DNA of 40,945 nt from Flemingiibacterium sp045634005 (GTDB taxonomy: Bacteria; Bacillota; Clostridia; Oscillospirales; CAG-272): the NCBI GenBank assembly GCA_045634005.1, contig JAZQZL010000011.1, forward strand, positions 1-40,945, given 5' to 3'. A model generated the notes under the pieces. It had not been told where the DNA came from. It did no database searches and saw nothing but the letters and a program-made list of their open reading frames with translations. Position 1 is the first letter of the stretch, and every line of letters starts with the position of its first letter. The translations under genes were made by a program, and so were the position numbers. Positions 34,135 to 40,945 of the stretch are shown here, one piece after another.

Positions 34135-35075
34135 CCTTCCTCTGCCGCCGCGGTAAGCAGTGCGCAGCCTGCGGCGTTATCACTTGAAAACTTCGGCTCG
34201 GAAAATCGCGCGTCGAAGCCTTCCTTTGCTATCATATCCTTGATTATCGAGTTGCTCATAACTCCGCCTGCGAAAAGCACCGGCATATCCTTCCCGTCTA
34301 TGGCGCCGTGTGTAAGTGCGATAAGCGTGCGTCCGATAAAATCGAGCACGTACGCCGCAACGTATTCGCGGCTCTTTCCGTCGGCGAGCATCTTTGTCGC
34401 TTTGTTTTCAACGCCCGATAGATTGCATCCCGCGCCGTCGACGGATATCTTCGGCTTCGGAAGCTTTTCGGTGTTTTTTAAAGCCAGCTCCTCGAGCTTC
34501 GGTCCGCACGGGAAGGTAAGCCCCATCGCGACACCGACGCGGTCAATACACTGACCCGCGTTAAGGTCGAGCGTACCGCCGAGCTTCTCTATTTCAAATC
34601 GGGTACCCCACGGCCTCACAAGAAGCATCTCCGTCGTTCCGCCCGACACGTGAAAGGCGATGAACTCTCTTTCCAAAAGATCGGGCGAATTACTCGACCA
34701 CATCGCAGCCATAACGTGTCCCGCCTGATGCGAGAATGTATGAAGCGGCTTCTTCGCCGCATTTGCAAGCGTGGTTGCTGCCGCGACTCCCGACAAAAAG
34801 CAAGGCATATAAGAGCCCGCCTCATCGCGAGGCGTCGCAGACACGCCGATCGCCGCAAGCTCCGAAGGCTCGATATCGGCAAGTGCCTCTGCAGTGACCG
34901 ACGGTAGATTTTTTATATGCGCGAATACTGCATCACTCTGTCGGAGTCCGCGCTCACCCTCTGCGACTGTAAGAAGGCATTTCACGTTAGAGTAAAATTT
35001 GCACTCCGCCGCATCGAAAAGCGCACACGAGGTAGTGTAATTCGATGTGTCGATGCCAATGTAAAAGCGTTTCAT
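34110..35075 (-). CDS. TsaD/Kae1-like paralogue (peptidase M22-type protein)
   Basis: A 321-residue protein of the Kae1/TsaD fold, opening YIGIDTSNYTTSCALFD like TsaD. The metal-binding pair is retained: His116 and His120 in SHQAGH. FHVSGGTTEML and VLFAGGVMSNS resemble the ATP-binding blocks. TsaD proper makes the t6A tRNA modification; this gene sits between nusB and xseA, not in a tsa cluster, and matches a separate clostridial subfamily annotated M22. Whether it modifies tRNA or acts as something else is unknown. The ATG overlaps the nusB stop (TAATG). A GTG 15 bases earlier is less likely. Confidence 0.85.
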   Translation of the reverse strand: MKRFYIGIDTSNYTTSCALFDAAECKFYSNVKCLLTVAEGERGLRQSDAVFAHIKNLPSVTAEALADIEPSELAAIGVSATPRDEAGSYMPCFLSGVAAATTLANAAKKPLHTFSHQAGHVMAAMWSSNSPDLLEREFIAFHVSGGTTEMLLVRPWGTRFEIEKLGGTLDLNAGQCIDRVGVAMGLTFPCGPKLEELALKNTEKLPKPKISVDGAGCNLSGVENKATKMLADGKSREYVAAYVLDFIGRTLIALTHGAIDGKDMPVLFAGGVMSNSIIKDMIAKEGFDARFSEPKFSSDNAAGCALLTAAAEEGWEFWTKS

Positions 35076-35527
35076 TACTCGGCGTCGCACTCGCGCTCGG
35101 GAAGCTGATGCGCGATGGTGTTAAGCACGCCGTTGACGTACGAAGGTGCATTGTCCTCGCAGTATTTCTTTGAAAGCTCAACCGCTTCGTTGAGCGCAAC
35201 GCGCTTCGGAACGTCATCAACGTTCATCATCTCGTAAACTGCAAGACGCATAATCGAAAGCGTAGCCTTCGTAAGACGGCTGATCGTCCAGCCCTCTGCG
35301 TTTGTTGATATTTTCTCATCGATCTCGTCCTGTGCGTCCGCTATTCCGAAGAATACACCGTGAACGTAGTCGATCTGATCGCCGAACTCTATCTCCGCAT
35401 TCTCTATCTCCTTTGCGTAAAACGCATCGGCGTCCTCCTCGGCATTGAAGCATCTTGCAAACAGAAGTGCGAATGCATATTCGCGTGCCTCTCTGCGGGA
35501 TACGTAAGATGTGGTTTTCTCGTCCAT
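35075..35527 (-). CDS. nusB: Transcription antitermination factor NusB
   Basis: A 150-residue RNA-binding helical protein; with NusE it binds boxA in rRNA leaders. REAREYAFALLFARCF, ISRLTKATLSIMRLAVYEM, and RVALNEAVELSKKYCEDNAPSYVNGVL are family patterns (the last fragment is the conserved C-terminal helix). ATG 35527 is preferred since GGGGG lies 6 bases before it; ATG 35545 would add six residues without a ribosome site. It heads the ten-gene operon. Confidence 0.93.
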   Translation of the reverse strand: MDEKTTSYVSRREAREYAFALLFARCFNAEEDADAFYAKEIENAEIEFGDQIDYVHGVFFGIADAQDEIDEKISTNAEGWTISRLTKATLSIMRLAVYEMMNVDDVPKRVALNEAVELSKKYCEDNAPSYVNGVLNTIAHQLPERECDAE

Positions 35528-35590
35528 AAAAAGCCCCCGTTTCATTGTATGTAAAAAGAAGTATTCATTAATTTATAGATATACATATTT

Positions 35591-35619
35591 ATTATACATT
35601 TTTCTGCATCAAAAGTCAA
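35591..35619 (-). promoter_or_regulatory. Promoter of the nusB-recN operon
   Basis: On the minus strand TTGACT (35614-35619), 17 bases, TATAAT (35591-35596), 63 bases before nusB ATG 35527. It should drive nusB through recN, since no other clear promoter or terminator interrupts the run. Confidence 0.88.
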
Positions 35620-35733
35620 CACTATACGGAAAATTATACAGCATCGATGAATATTATTTTTTGAGGCAGTGTAACCCTCGCCACAAAAAATGTTAGCAAA
35701 GAATTACGGAATTATAAACATTCATTTTTGCTG

Positions 35734-35762
35734 TTGAAATATTTACAAAAAAGTGGTATGAT
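35734..35762 (+). promoter_or_regulatory. Promoter of the small membrane protein and SGNH hydrolase genes
   Basis: TTGAAA (35734-35739), 17 bases, TATGAT (35757-35762), 43 bases before the ATG at 35806. It diverges from the nusB promoter. Confidence 0.78.
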
Positions 35763-35805
35763 GTAGTTATTGAAACTCTAGCGAACACAAAAAGGAAACA
35801 ACAAG

Positions 35806-36261
35806 ATGAACTTTTTAAAATTCATGAAAAAGACCGTGCTTAACGCGTGCTTCTACTTTACCCTCGCAGAATTTGCAGTACTCAGCTTCGCAACGGTTTT
35901 TCTCGCCTCCGAGTCAGGCGGCAGTACAGCCGTAGAATTTCTGAACCTCGGCTCAACCGCACTTCTTTTCCTCGCGTGCTTCATTTTATCGGCATTTAAT
36001 TTCATTTGGAGCCTCGAATATTCAACGTCCGTTAAGGTGCTCGTTCACTTTTTCGGTATGCTCGCGGCATTTGCGCTCATATTCATCGTAATCCCCCGCG
36101 CCTTCGACAGCGCCACACACATAATCTCTCTTGTCGCTATGTATACGGGAATTTATCTCGTAGTCGCCTTTGTCGTTCTTGTTGTCGGCAGCATACGCAA
36201 AATACGCCGCTCCAACAAGCTTGAATACAAGTCACAGTTCAACGAGCTTAACAAAAAATAA
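35806..36261 (+). CDS. Four-helix membrane protein of unknown function
   Basis: A 151-residue protein with about four hydrophobic segments (near 15-35, 48-70, 78-98 and 108-130), a short basic N-terminus and a charged C-terminal tail (RKIRRSNKLEYKSQF). No motif recognised; it looks like the many small clostridial proteins of the DUF3021 type, though I would not assign that. AAAAGGAAAC precedes the ATG. The SGNH hydrolase gene starts 18 bases after it, suggesting an operon. Confidence 0.75.
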   Translation: MNFLKFMKKTVLNACFYFTLAEFAVLSFATVFLASESGGSTAVEFLNLGSTALLFLACFILSAFNFIWSLEYSTSVKVLVHFFGMLAAFALIFIVIPRAFDSATHIISLVAMYTGIYLVVAFVVLVVGSIRKIRRSNKLEYKSQFNELNKK

Positions 36262-36279
36262 TCCTTGGGAGTAAACAAA

Positions 36280-37305
36280 ATGAACACCGAAAAAACAGAC
36301 GGACTTTTATATAAATCGTTAGCCCTCGGCATATTCGTCATTCTCGGCGCACTCATCGTGCTCGTTTCGGTTTCTACCGCGAGAAGTAGCGGTAATAGCG
36401 GCGACGAGCCTATTGATACACCGGTATACGAGGCGGAAAACGACAGCGCCTCGGACACCGGCGACACTGAACCTGCCGACACCTCGTCGGACACCGGCGA
36501 TACGGAGCCTACCGACACCACCGGCACCGCTGTTTCGGATACGCCAGATACGACCGCGCCCGAGCCAAAGGACACAACGGCCGCCCCGCCGGATACAACC
36601 CCCGCGCAGGTAGGTCCGGCAGTCGAGCCGCCCACGTCCAACGTAACGTCGGAGCTCGCTGCATTCCTCGCAAAATATCCTGACACGGTACTTGGTGTAA
36701 GTGCTGATGCAGGTCAGGAATATATCGATAAAATGGTATTTCTCGGAGACTCCACGACGTACGGACTTCGCGCATACTCGATGCTGAAGGACGGCAAGAG
36801 CACCACACAGGTATGGACCCCCGCAAGCGGCACGCTCGCGCTCTTTAACGTATCGTTTGCAACTATCGTTTATCCCGAAACAGGCGAAGAAATAACCATA
36901 AAGGAAGCGATCAGCCGCAAGAAGCCCGAATATCTCGTCATTACCCTCGGAGTTAACGGTGTGTCTATGATGAGTGAGGAGCAATTTAAGACAGCCTACA
37001 AGGGTATGCTTAAGGAAATCGCCGCTGCAAGCCCGAACACAAAGGTAATTTGTCAGTCGATCTTCCCCGTAGCAAGAAGCTACGATATGCTCGGCTCTAT
37101 CAATAACGAAAAGATAAGAAACGCTAACCGCTGGATAGTTGAAGTTGCCGCAGAAATGGGCGTTAAATTCCTTGACACCTATTCGGTGCTCTGCGATTCT
37201 GAAGGTTGGCTTCCCGAGGCATCTCACAACGGCGACGGAATTCACCTCAACTCGACGTCGTTTACCAAAGAGCTTAACAATCTCCGCACCCACGCTTATA
37301 ACTGA
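36280..37305 (+). CDS. Membrane-anchored SGNH/GDSL hydrolase with acidic Thr/Pro linker
   Basis: A 341-residue extracellular esterase-type protein. A membrane helix at about 12-34 anchors it; residues about 40-120 form a linker rich in Asp, Thr, Pro and Glu with an imperfect repeat SDTGDTEP. The hydrolase domain has VFLGDSTTYG with nucleophile Ser158, the block-III Asn in TLGVNG near 236, and DGIHLN with Asp-x-x-His near the end. It probably removes or transfers acyl groups on surface glycans. The ATG at 36280 has GGGAG 7 bases upstream; a TTG 15 bases earlier is not needed. DUF4358 lipoprotein follows after 22 bases. Confidence 0.88.
   Translation: MNTEKTDGLLYKSLALGIFVILGALIVLVSVSTARSSGNSGDEPIDTPVYEAENDSASDTGDTEPADTSSDTGDTEPTDTTGTAVSDTPDTTAPEPKDTTAAPPDTTPAQVGPAVEPPTSNVTSELAAFLAKYPDTVLGVSADAGQEYIDKMVFLGDSTTYGLRAYSMLKDGKSTTQVWTPASGTLALFNVSFATIVYPETGEEITIKEAISRKKPEYLVITLGVNGVSMMSEEQFKTAYKGMLKEIAAASPNTKVICQSIFPVARSYDMLGSINNEKIRNANRWIVEVAAEMGVKFLDTYSVLCDSEGWLPEASHNGDGIHLNSTSFTKELNNLRTHAYN
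36451..36522 (+). repeat. 36-base tandem repeat inside the SGNH linker
   Basis: Two copies of a unit beginning TCGGACACCGGCGA encode SDTGDTEPADTS and SDTGDTEPTDTT. Differences are mostly third-position. It may vary in copy number among strains, which would change the length of the linker across the wall. Confidence 0.7.
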
Positions 37306-37327
37306 TTTTTGAAAGGAAATACAAAAA

Positions 37328-37828
37328 ATGCAAAGAACAGGATGTTTATCGTTTATTCTCGCCATTGTTATGGCTACCGTTTGCCTTACCGCTGTAGCTT
37401 GCGGCAGCACCGCCTATAAGACCGACGTTGACGTAACGTCGCTTACACCCGCAGTTGATGCCCTGCTTGAGCGCCCCGAGGATTTCGCAACTATGACCGA
37501 TGAGTACATCACTACTATGATGGAAATTGACATTTCAAAGTTTAGCGGACACGTTGTCAAGCTTCGCGCAAGCGGTGCAAATATCGATGAGTACGGCATA
37601 TTCAAAGCACCGTCAGCAGCAGATGTTGCAGACATTAAGGCAACCGTAGAGGCTTACCTCGCAAGACGCGTTGAAATATGGATGCCCGAGTATATGCCCG
37701 AGGAATTTCCCAAGATGGAAGCTGCAAGCGTTAAGACATTCGGACAGTATGTAGCATACGCGATTCTCTCCGAGGACACCAAGACTGACGTATTCGCGGC
37801 AATTGAAGCCGAGCTTATCGAAAAGTAA
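37328..37828 (+). CDS. DUF4358-type lipoprotein
   Basis: A 166-residue lipoprotein; lipobox LTAVAC places the lipidated Cys at 25. The mature part matches my recollection of DUF4358: DEYITTMMEIDISKF, ANIDEYGIFKAPSAADVADIKATVEAY, then WMPEYMPEEFPKMEAASVKTFGQYVAYAIL split across conserved blocks. Proteins of this family often lie beside MBOAT acyltransferases and SGNH hydrolases in Clostridia; here SGNH is upstream. Function unknown. AAAGGAAA precedes the ATG, and a good terminator follows. Confidence 0.82.
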   Translation: MQRTGCLSFILAIVMATVCLTAVACGSTAYKTDVDVTSLTPAVDALLERPEDFATMTDEYITTMMEIDISKFSGHVVKLRASGANIDEYGIFKAPSAADVADIKATVEAYLARRVEIWMPEYMPEEFPKMEAASVKTFGQYVAYAILSEDTKTDVFAAIEAELIEK

Positions 37829-37850
37829 TCAACCGTTCAAAATAAGCATT

Positions 37851-37887
37851 AAATCCCCGAGTGCCGTATGGCATTTCGGGGATTTTT
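37851..37887 (+). terminator. Terminator after the DUF4358 lipoprotein gene
   Basis: AATCCCCGA pairs with TCGGGGATT, with an inner GTGCC / GGCAT stem, followed by seven T residues. It starts 22 bases after the stop. Confidence 0.92.
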
Positions 37888-37991
37888 TTACATTTATGAG
37901 CGGCGTTACGTTTGATATTTCCATTTTATTCACATTGTATAAATATCCTGTTACCAGCGCTAACGCTTTAGTTACATATGCATCAAAAACA

Positions 37992-38020
37992 TTGATTTTC
38001 GCCACGCCGTATGCTATCAT
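37992..38020 (+). promoter_or_regulatory. Promoter of the SLH-domain protein gene
   Basis: TTGATT (37992-37997), 17 bases, TATCAT (38015-38020), 73 bases before the ATG at 38094. The leader between them is pyrimidine- and GC-mixed with no clear riboswitch. A GGAGG site lies 10 bases before the ATG. Confidence 0.68.
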
Positions 38021-38093
38021 ATATTCACACGGCGGGTGCGGCAAACATACGCCCCTCCCCCTGTGAATTATTATTTACGGAGGAAATCCAACT

Positions 38094-40859
38094 ATGAAAA
38101 ATCTGAAAAGATTTTTGTCCGGTGCACTCGCGACCGTTATGATAGCGGCGGCGTTTGTAACCGGCGCTTATGCGAAGTCGTATGACGACGTTTCGTCAAC
38201 CGACAGATACGCAGAGCAGATCGAGATCCTTTCCGATATTGGAGTTGTAAAGGGTACGAGCGAGAACGAGTTCTCGCCTGACGAAAAGGTTACCCGTGAG
38301 CAGATGGCCCTGCTCTTATTCCGTCTTATGATCGGCAAGGACAACGCGGGTACACTCAACACGACCGCGTTCACCGACCTCTATGACCACACCTACAGCG
38401 GTGCCATCTCCTGGGCAAACGCTTCCGGATACATCATCGGCACGTCCGCGACCACGTTCGCCCCCACCGCAGGAATCTCGCTTCAGGACGCTATGACCAT
38501 GCTCGTTCGCGCGCTCGGTCACAGCTCTATCCAGATGAATGGCGGATACCCCTGGACCTACATTGATGCGGCAGTAAAGCTCGGACTTGACAACAGTATC
38601 GAGGATCTCTCCTACACTAAGGAGCTCACCCGCGCCGAGGTTGCGGCCATCCTTTACAATGCGCTCACCGCAGAGTATCTCATTCCCCGCACCGCTTCGA
38701 ACGGTATGACCTTCTACGAGTCTACTACTATTATTGAGCGCGTGTTCGGCTACGAGATCGACGAAAGCATTATCGTGGCAACCAACAGCTACGCTCTCGA
38801 GGGCGTTGACACCGTAACCAAGGACGGCTTTGTTAGCGTTCACACGGCAGACGGCTTCATCACCGTAAGATTTGCAGACCTCGGTCTTAAGGGCACGCCC
38901 GACCAGCATCTCGGCAAGAGCTTCCGCCTTGTTTACAAGCGTGATGCACAGTCGAAGCTTACACACGTTCTCGGTTGCACCGAAACCGGCAAGAGTGAGG
39001 CTGCAAGCGTTATCAAATTTGGTAGGGACAACGCGTACGTTGAGATCGGCGGCGTGAAGTATCAGGTCGTTGAAACCCTCTCCGATACACTTTCAACCAA
39101 CGCAAACGAGCTCCTCGTTTACTCCTTTGCAAACGGCGACAAGCTCACCCAGATAACCACAAACGAGGCTCTTGCTGCGCTCACCGGTGCGTTTGACGCA
39201 GAGCTTATCTTTGACGACAAGGCAAGCGACGTTGCTGACCGCCTCATTATCAAGCCTTTCGCATTCGGCAAATACACAGTTTCCGGCGGCAAGGTAAACA
39301 TCGCCGGCGGCTTAAAGCAGGACGATCTTACCGTTACCAACCCCTACAAGGCAGAGAGCGGCGACTATGTTCTCTTCTACTTCAACGAGGGCAAAAAGGC
39401 TCTCGAGATCGCGGCAGTTCTCCCCGTGACCGAGGCAGGCAAGGTTACCCGTCTTTCAAATGACAGCGTTACCATCGGCGGCATCACCTACAAGCTCGGC
39501 AACGAAAAGCTCGGTATCAGCGCAGAATCGCTTCACGACAGACTTACCGTTGGCGAGAGCATTCGTGCGGTAGTGTTCGGCGATCAGGTGCTTGCGCTTG
39601 AGGCGGCAGGAGTTTCTATCGGCGCGGCATCCAAATACCTCATCGCGGAAAGCGGCACGACTCCCGTATTTGAAAACGGCAAGTTCTGCTACGTTATCAA
39701 AGCAATAATCGACGGCAAGAGCGAAACTATCTTCACCGAAAACCGTACGGTTAACGCAGGCGAGGTTTACCGCTACACCGTTTCCGACGACGGTATATAC
39801 AAGCTTATCGCAAAAACTGTAACCGGTGGCAGCATCGTTACCGGTGACGCAGAGTTCGTTCAGTCGAACTCGAAGAACGACGAGATCGCATTCGTGATCG
39901 ACTCGGCAAACGGCACCACTATCGACAAATCCGCGGCTAACTACACCATCAGCGAAGGCTCTGCCGACGCAGTTACCTCAACGGGTGCTGATGAATCCTC
40001 TGTCCGCTTCATTACCGATGCGAACACGGTTATTATCGTAGTCACCGACGGCACCGTTAAGGTACACAAGGGTGTTTACACCTCTACGCTTACCGTAAAC
40101 GACGGCGCATCCGTTACCGCTATCTTTGATAATGAGATCGGTGCGGTTGAAACCCTCCGCTTTATGTTCATCTCCGACGGCGCGATAGGCGGCGCAGTTA
40201 CTACCGAAACGAGCGTTAAGGTTCTTGCAAGCACCGGCAAGGAGCTTGTTGACGGCGTTGCGTACAACACCTACCTCGCATTCGACTTCGCAACCGCAAA
40301 AGTTTCCGAAATGCACTCCGCAAGCGCATCGCTTGTTCCCGGAACCAACTACCTCACCGACGCTGACGGCTTCATCACCGCGACCGAAGCAAACGTTGCG
40401 AGCGGTATCGTTACCGGCTTTGCAGGCTCCACCGTAACCATCGGTGACACCACCTTCACCATTGCTGACGGCGTGAAGCCCGTAGTACTCGACGCGGAGC
40501 ATGAGGTTTCCGAAACCACCGTTTCCGAAACTCTTATGCAGAGAGTTGAGTTCCTCACCGTTGACGGTAAGATCACCGCTATGGTAGTTATCGGCGAGGC
40601 TTCCTTTGAAGCAGCGCACGACGGCGGAGTTATCACCGTAAGTGCAGCGGACGAGCTTGGCTCGACCGGCACCTTTACTGTGGCTTCTCTTACCAAGTCC
40701 GGTACCGAGATCGACATTTCGGGCGCTGACACGGCACTCACCGTAGGCGCAGGCTTCGGCTTCACCGTAACTCTCGGAGAGGCTCTCGAGGCAGGCGACT
40801 ACATCATCACCTTCACCGTACACGGTGTAGAGTTTGAGTGTGAGTTCACCGTAGCATAA
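38094..40859 (+). CDS. S-layer homology (SLH) domain surface protein
   Basis: A 921-residue exported protein. The signal peptide is cleaved after AYA at about residue 27. Three SLH-type repeats span about 28-80, 90-140 and 150-195 (GVVKGTSENEFSPDEKVTREQMALLLFRL is the first, split into the usual ITR/REQ and AxLF patterns), which in other bacteria bind pyruvylated wall polymer. The remaining 720 residues are Thr/Val/Gly/Asp-rich beta material, with repeated VTIGGITYKLG-like and DGKITAMVV-like strands, ending in an Ig-like tail (DYIITFTVHGVEFECEFTV). No catalytic motif seen. It has its own promoter and a terminator. Confidence 0.9.
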   Translation: MKNLKRFLSGALATVMIAAAFVTGAYAKSYDDVSSTDRYAEQIEILSDIGVVKGTSENEFSPDEKVTREQMALLLFRLMIGKDNAGTLNTTAFTDLYDHTYSGAISWANASGYIIGTSATTFAPTAGISLQDAMTMLVRALGHSSIQMNGGYPWTYIDAAVKLGLDNSIEDLSYTKELTRAEVAAILYNALTAEYLIPRTASNGMTFYESTTIIERVFGYEIDESIIVATNSYALEGVDTVTKDGFVSVHTADGFITVRFADLGLKGTPDQHLGKSFRLVYKRDAQSKLTHVLGCTETGKSEAASVIKFGRDNAYVEIGGVKYQVVETLSDTLSTNANELLVYSFANGDKLTQITTNEALAALTGAFDAELIFDDKASDVADRLIIKPFAFGKYTVSGGKVNIAGGLKQDDLTVTNPYKAESGDYVLFYFNEGKKALEIAAVLPVTEAGKVTRLSNDSVTIGGITYKLGNEKLGISAESLHDRLTVGESIRAVVFGDQVLALEAAGVSIGAASKYLIAESGTTPVFENGKFCYVIKAIIDGKSETIFTENRTVNAGEVYRYTVSDDGIYKLIAKTVTGGSIVTGDAEFVQSNSKNDEIAFVIDSANGTTIDKSAANYTISEGSADAVTSTGADESSVRFITDANTVIIVVTDGTVKVHKGVYTSTLTVNDGASVTAIFDNEIGAVETLRFMFISDGAIGGAVTTETSVKVLASTGKELVDGVAYNTYLAFDFATAKVSEMHSASASLVPGTNYLTDADGFITATEANVASGIVTGFAGSTVTIGDTTFTIADGVKPVVLDAEHEVSETTVSETLMQRVEFLTVDGKITAMVVIGEASFEAAHDGGVITVSAADELGSTGTFTVASLTKSGTEIDISGADTALTVGAGFGFTVTLGEALEAGDYIITFTVHGVEFECEFTVA

Positions 40860-40873
40860 ATTCTACAAAGCAA

Positions 40874-40905
40874 AAAACAACCGCAGAATTTTCTGCGGTT
40901 GTTTT
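40874..40905. terminator. Terminator after the SLH protein gene
   Basis: A stem of about 14 pairs with AACCGCAGA / TCTGCGGTT at its centre, closed by AAAAC / GTTTT, followed by TTTTGTATT. The A-rich left side suggests it may also serve the leftward gene ending at 40919. Confidence 0.92.
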
Positions 40906-40918
40906 GTATTATTAAAGC

Positions 40919-40945
40919 TTATTTTTCCTCGTCGCTTCCAGCCAT
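40919..40945 (-). CDS. C-terminal end of a leftward gene (partial)
   Basis: The last bases read on the minus strand as Met-Ala-Gly-Ser-Asp-Glu-Glu-Lys then TAA. The gene continues outside the window. Eight codons are too few to identify it. The position just beyond a shared terminator supports a real gene end. Confidence 0.45.
   Translation of the reverse strand: MAGSDEEK

Noticed and set aside
35546..35805. Small gene in the gap between nusB and the membrane protein
   Set aside because: The sequence is AT-rich, holds two divergent promoters, and only short frames without ribosome sites.
37829..38093. Riboswitch or small RNA in the gap before the SLH gene
   Set aside because: Apart from the terminator and promoter no conserved structure or motif is visible.

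Overview
The window reads as chromosomal DNA of an uncultured Firmicute of class Clostridia, probably a gut lineage. Supporting evidence: the run murB-rapZ-whiA-dnaE, the nusB-xseA-xseB-ispA-tlyA-nadK-argR-recN cluster, EndoA-type MazF, DUF4430/DUF4830/DUF4358 surface proteins typical of Clostridia, SLH-domain surface protein, strong Shine-Dalgarno sites, and several GTG/TTG starts. Base composition is near balanced. I cannot name a genus. There is no phage, insertion sequence or CRISPR array.

Layout. 1-3333 (+): the end of a glutamyl-tRNA synthetase-like gene, glnS, and a sulfhydrylase of the metY type. 3421-5628 (-): a large exported TIM-barrel glycoside-hydrolase-like protein whose signal peptide is cut off from the mature part by an in-frame amber codon. 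5869-10720 (+): secA and two related membrane proteins of unknown role. 10757-12905 (-): a histidine kinase and OmpR-type regulator. 13102-13458 (-): a MazF-type toxin with no visible antitoxin. 13722-13795 (+): tRNA-Gly(CCC) with a consensus promoter. 13833-15576 (-): DUF4830 and DUF4430 surface proteins and TspO. 15633-27155 (-): class A penicillin-binding protein, dnaE, a 63-residue protein, whiA, rapZ, murB, a YjjG-like phosphatase and tyrS. 27412-35527 (-): a compact ten-gene operon from nusB to recN joining transcription antitermination, exonuclease VII, isoprenoid synthesis, TlyA, NAD kinase, ArgR and RecN, driven by a good promoter at 35591-35619. 35806-37828 (+): a small membrane protein, an anchored SGNH hydrolase and a DUF4358 lipoprotein. 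38094-40859 (+): an SLH-domain surface protein. The final bases hold the tail of a leftward gene.

The most unusual signal is a dispersed element. A 35-base core is identical upstream of glnS and tyrS and nearly so upstream of dnaE, always in the same orientation relative to the downstream gene. At dnaE and tyrS it is part of a 190-base element filling most of the intergenic space, with conserved blocks, an 18-base perfect palindrome and apparent compensatory base changes in a flanking stem. It could be a structured leader RNA or a small non-autonomous repeat that settles between genes. The second is the amber codon in the exported protein at 5536-5538: promoter, ribosome site, signal peptide and downstream frame are all intact.

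Much of the gene content is housekeeping. Surface and envelope functions (PBP, MurB, SGNH hydrolase, lipoproteins, SLH protein, exported hydrolase) form the variable part.
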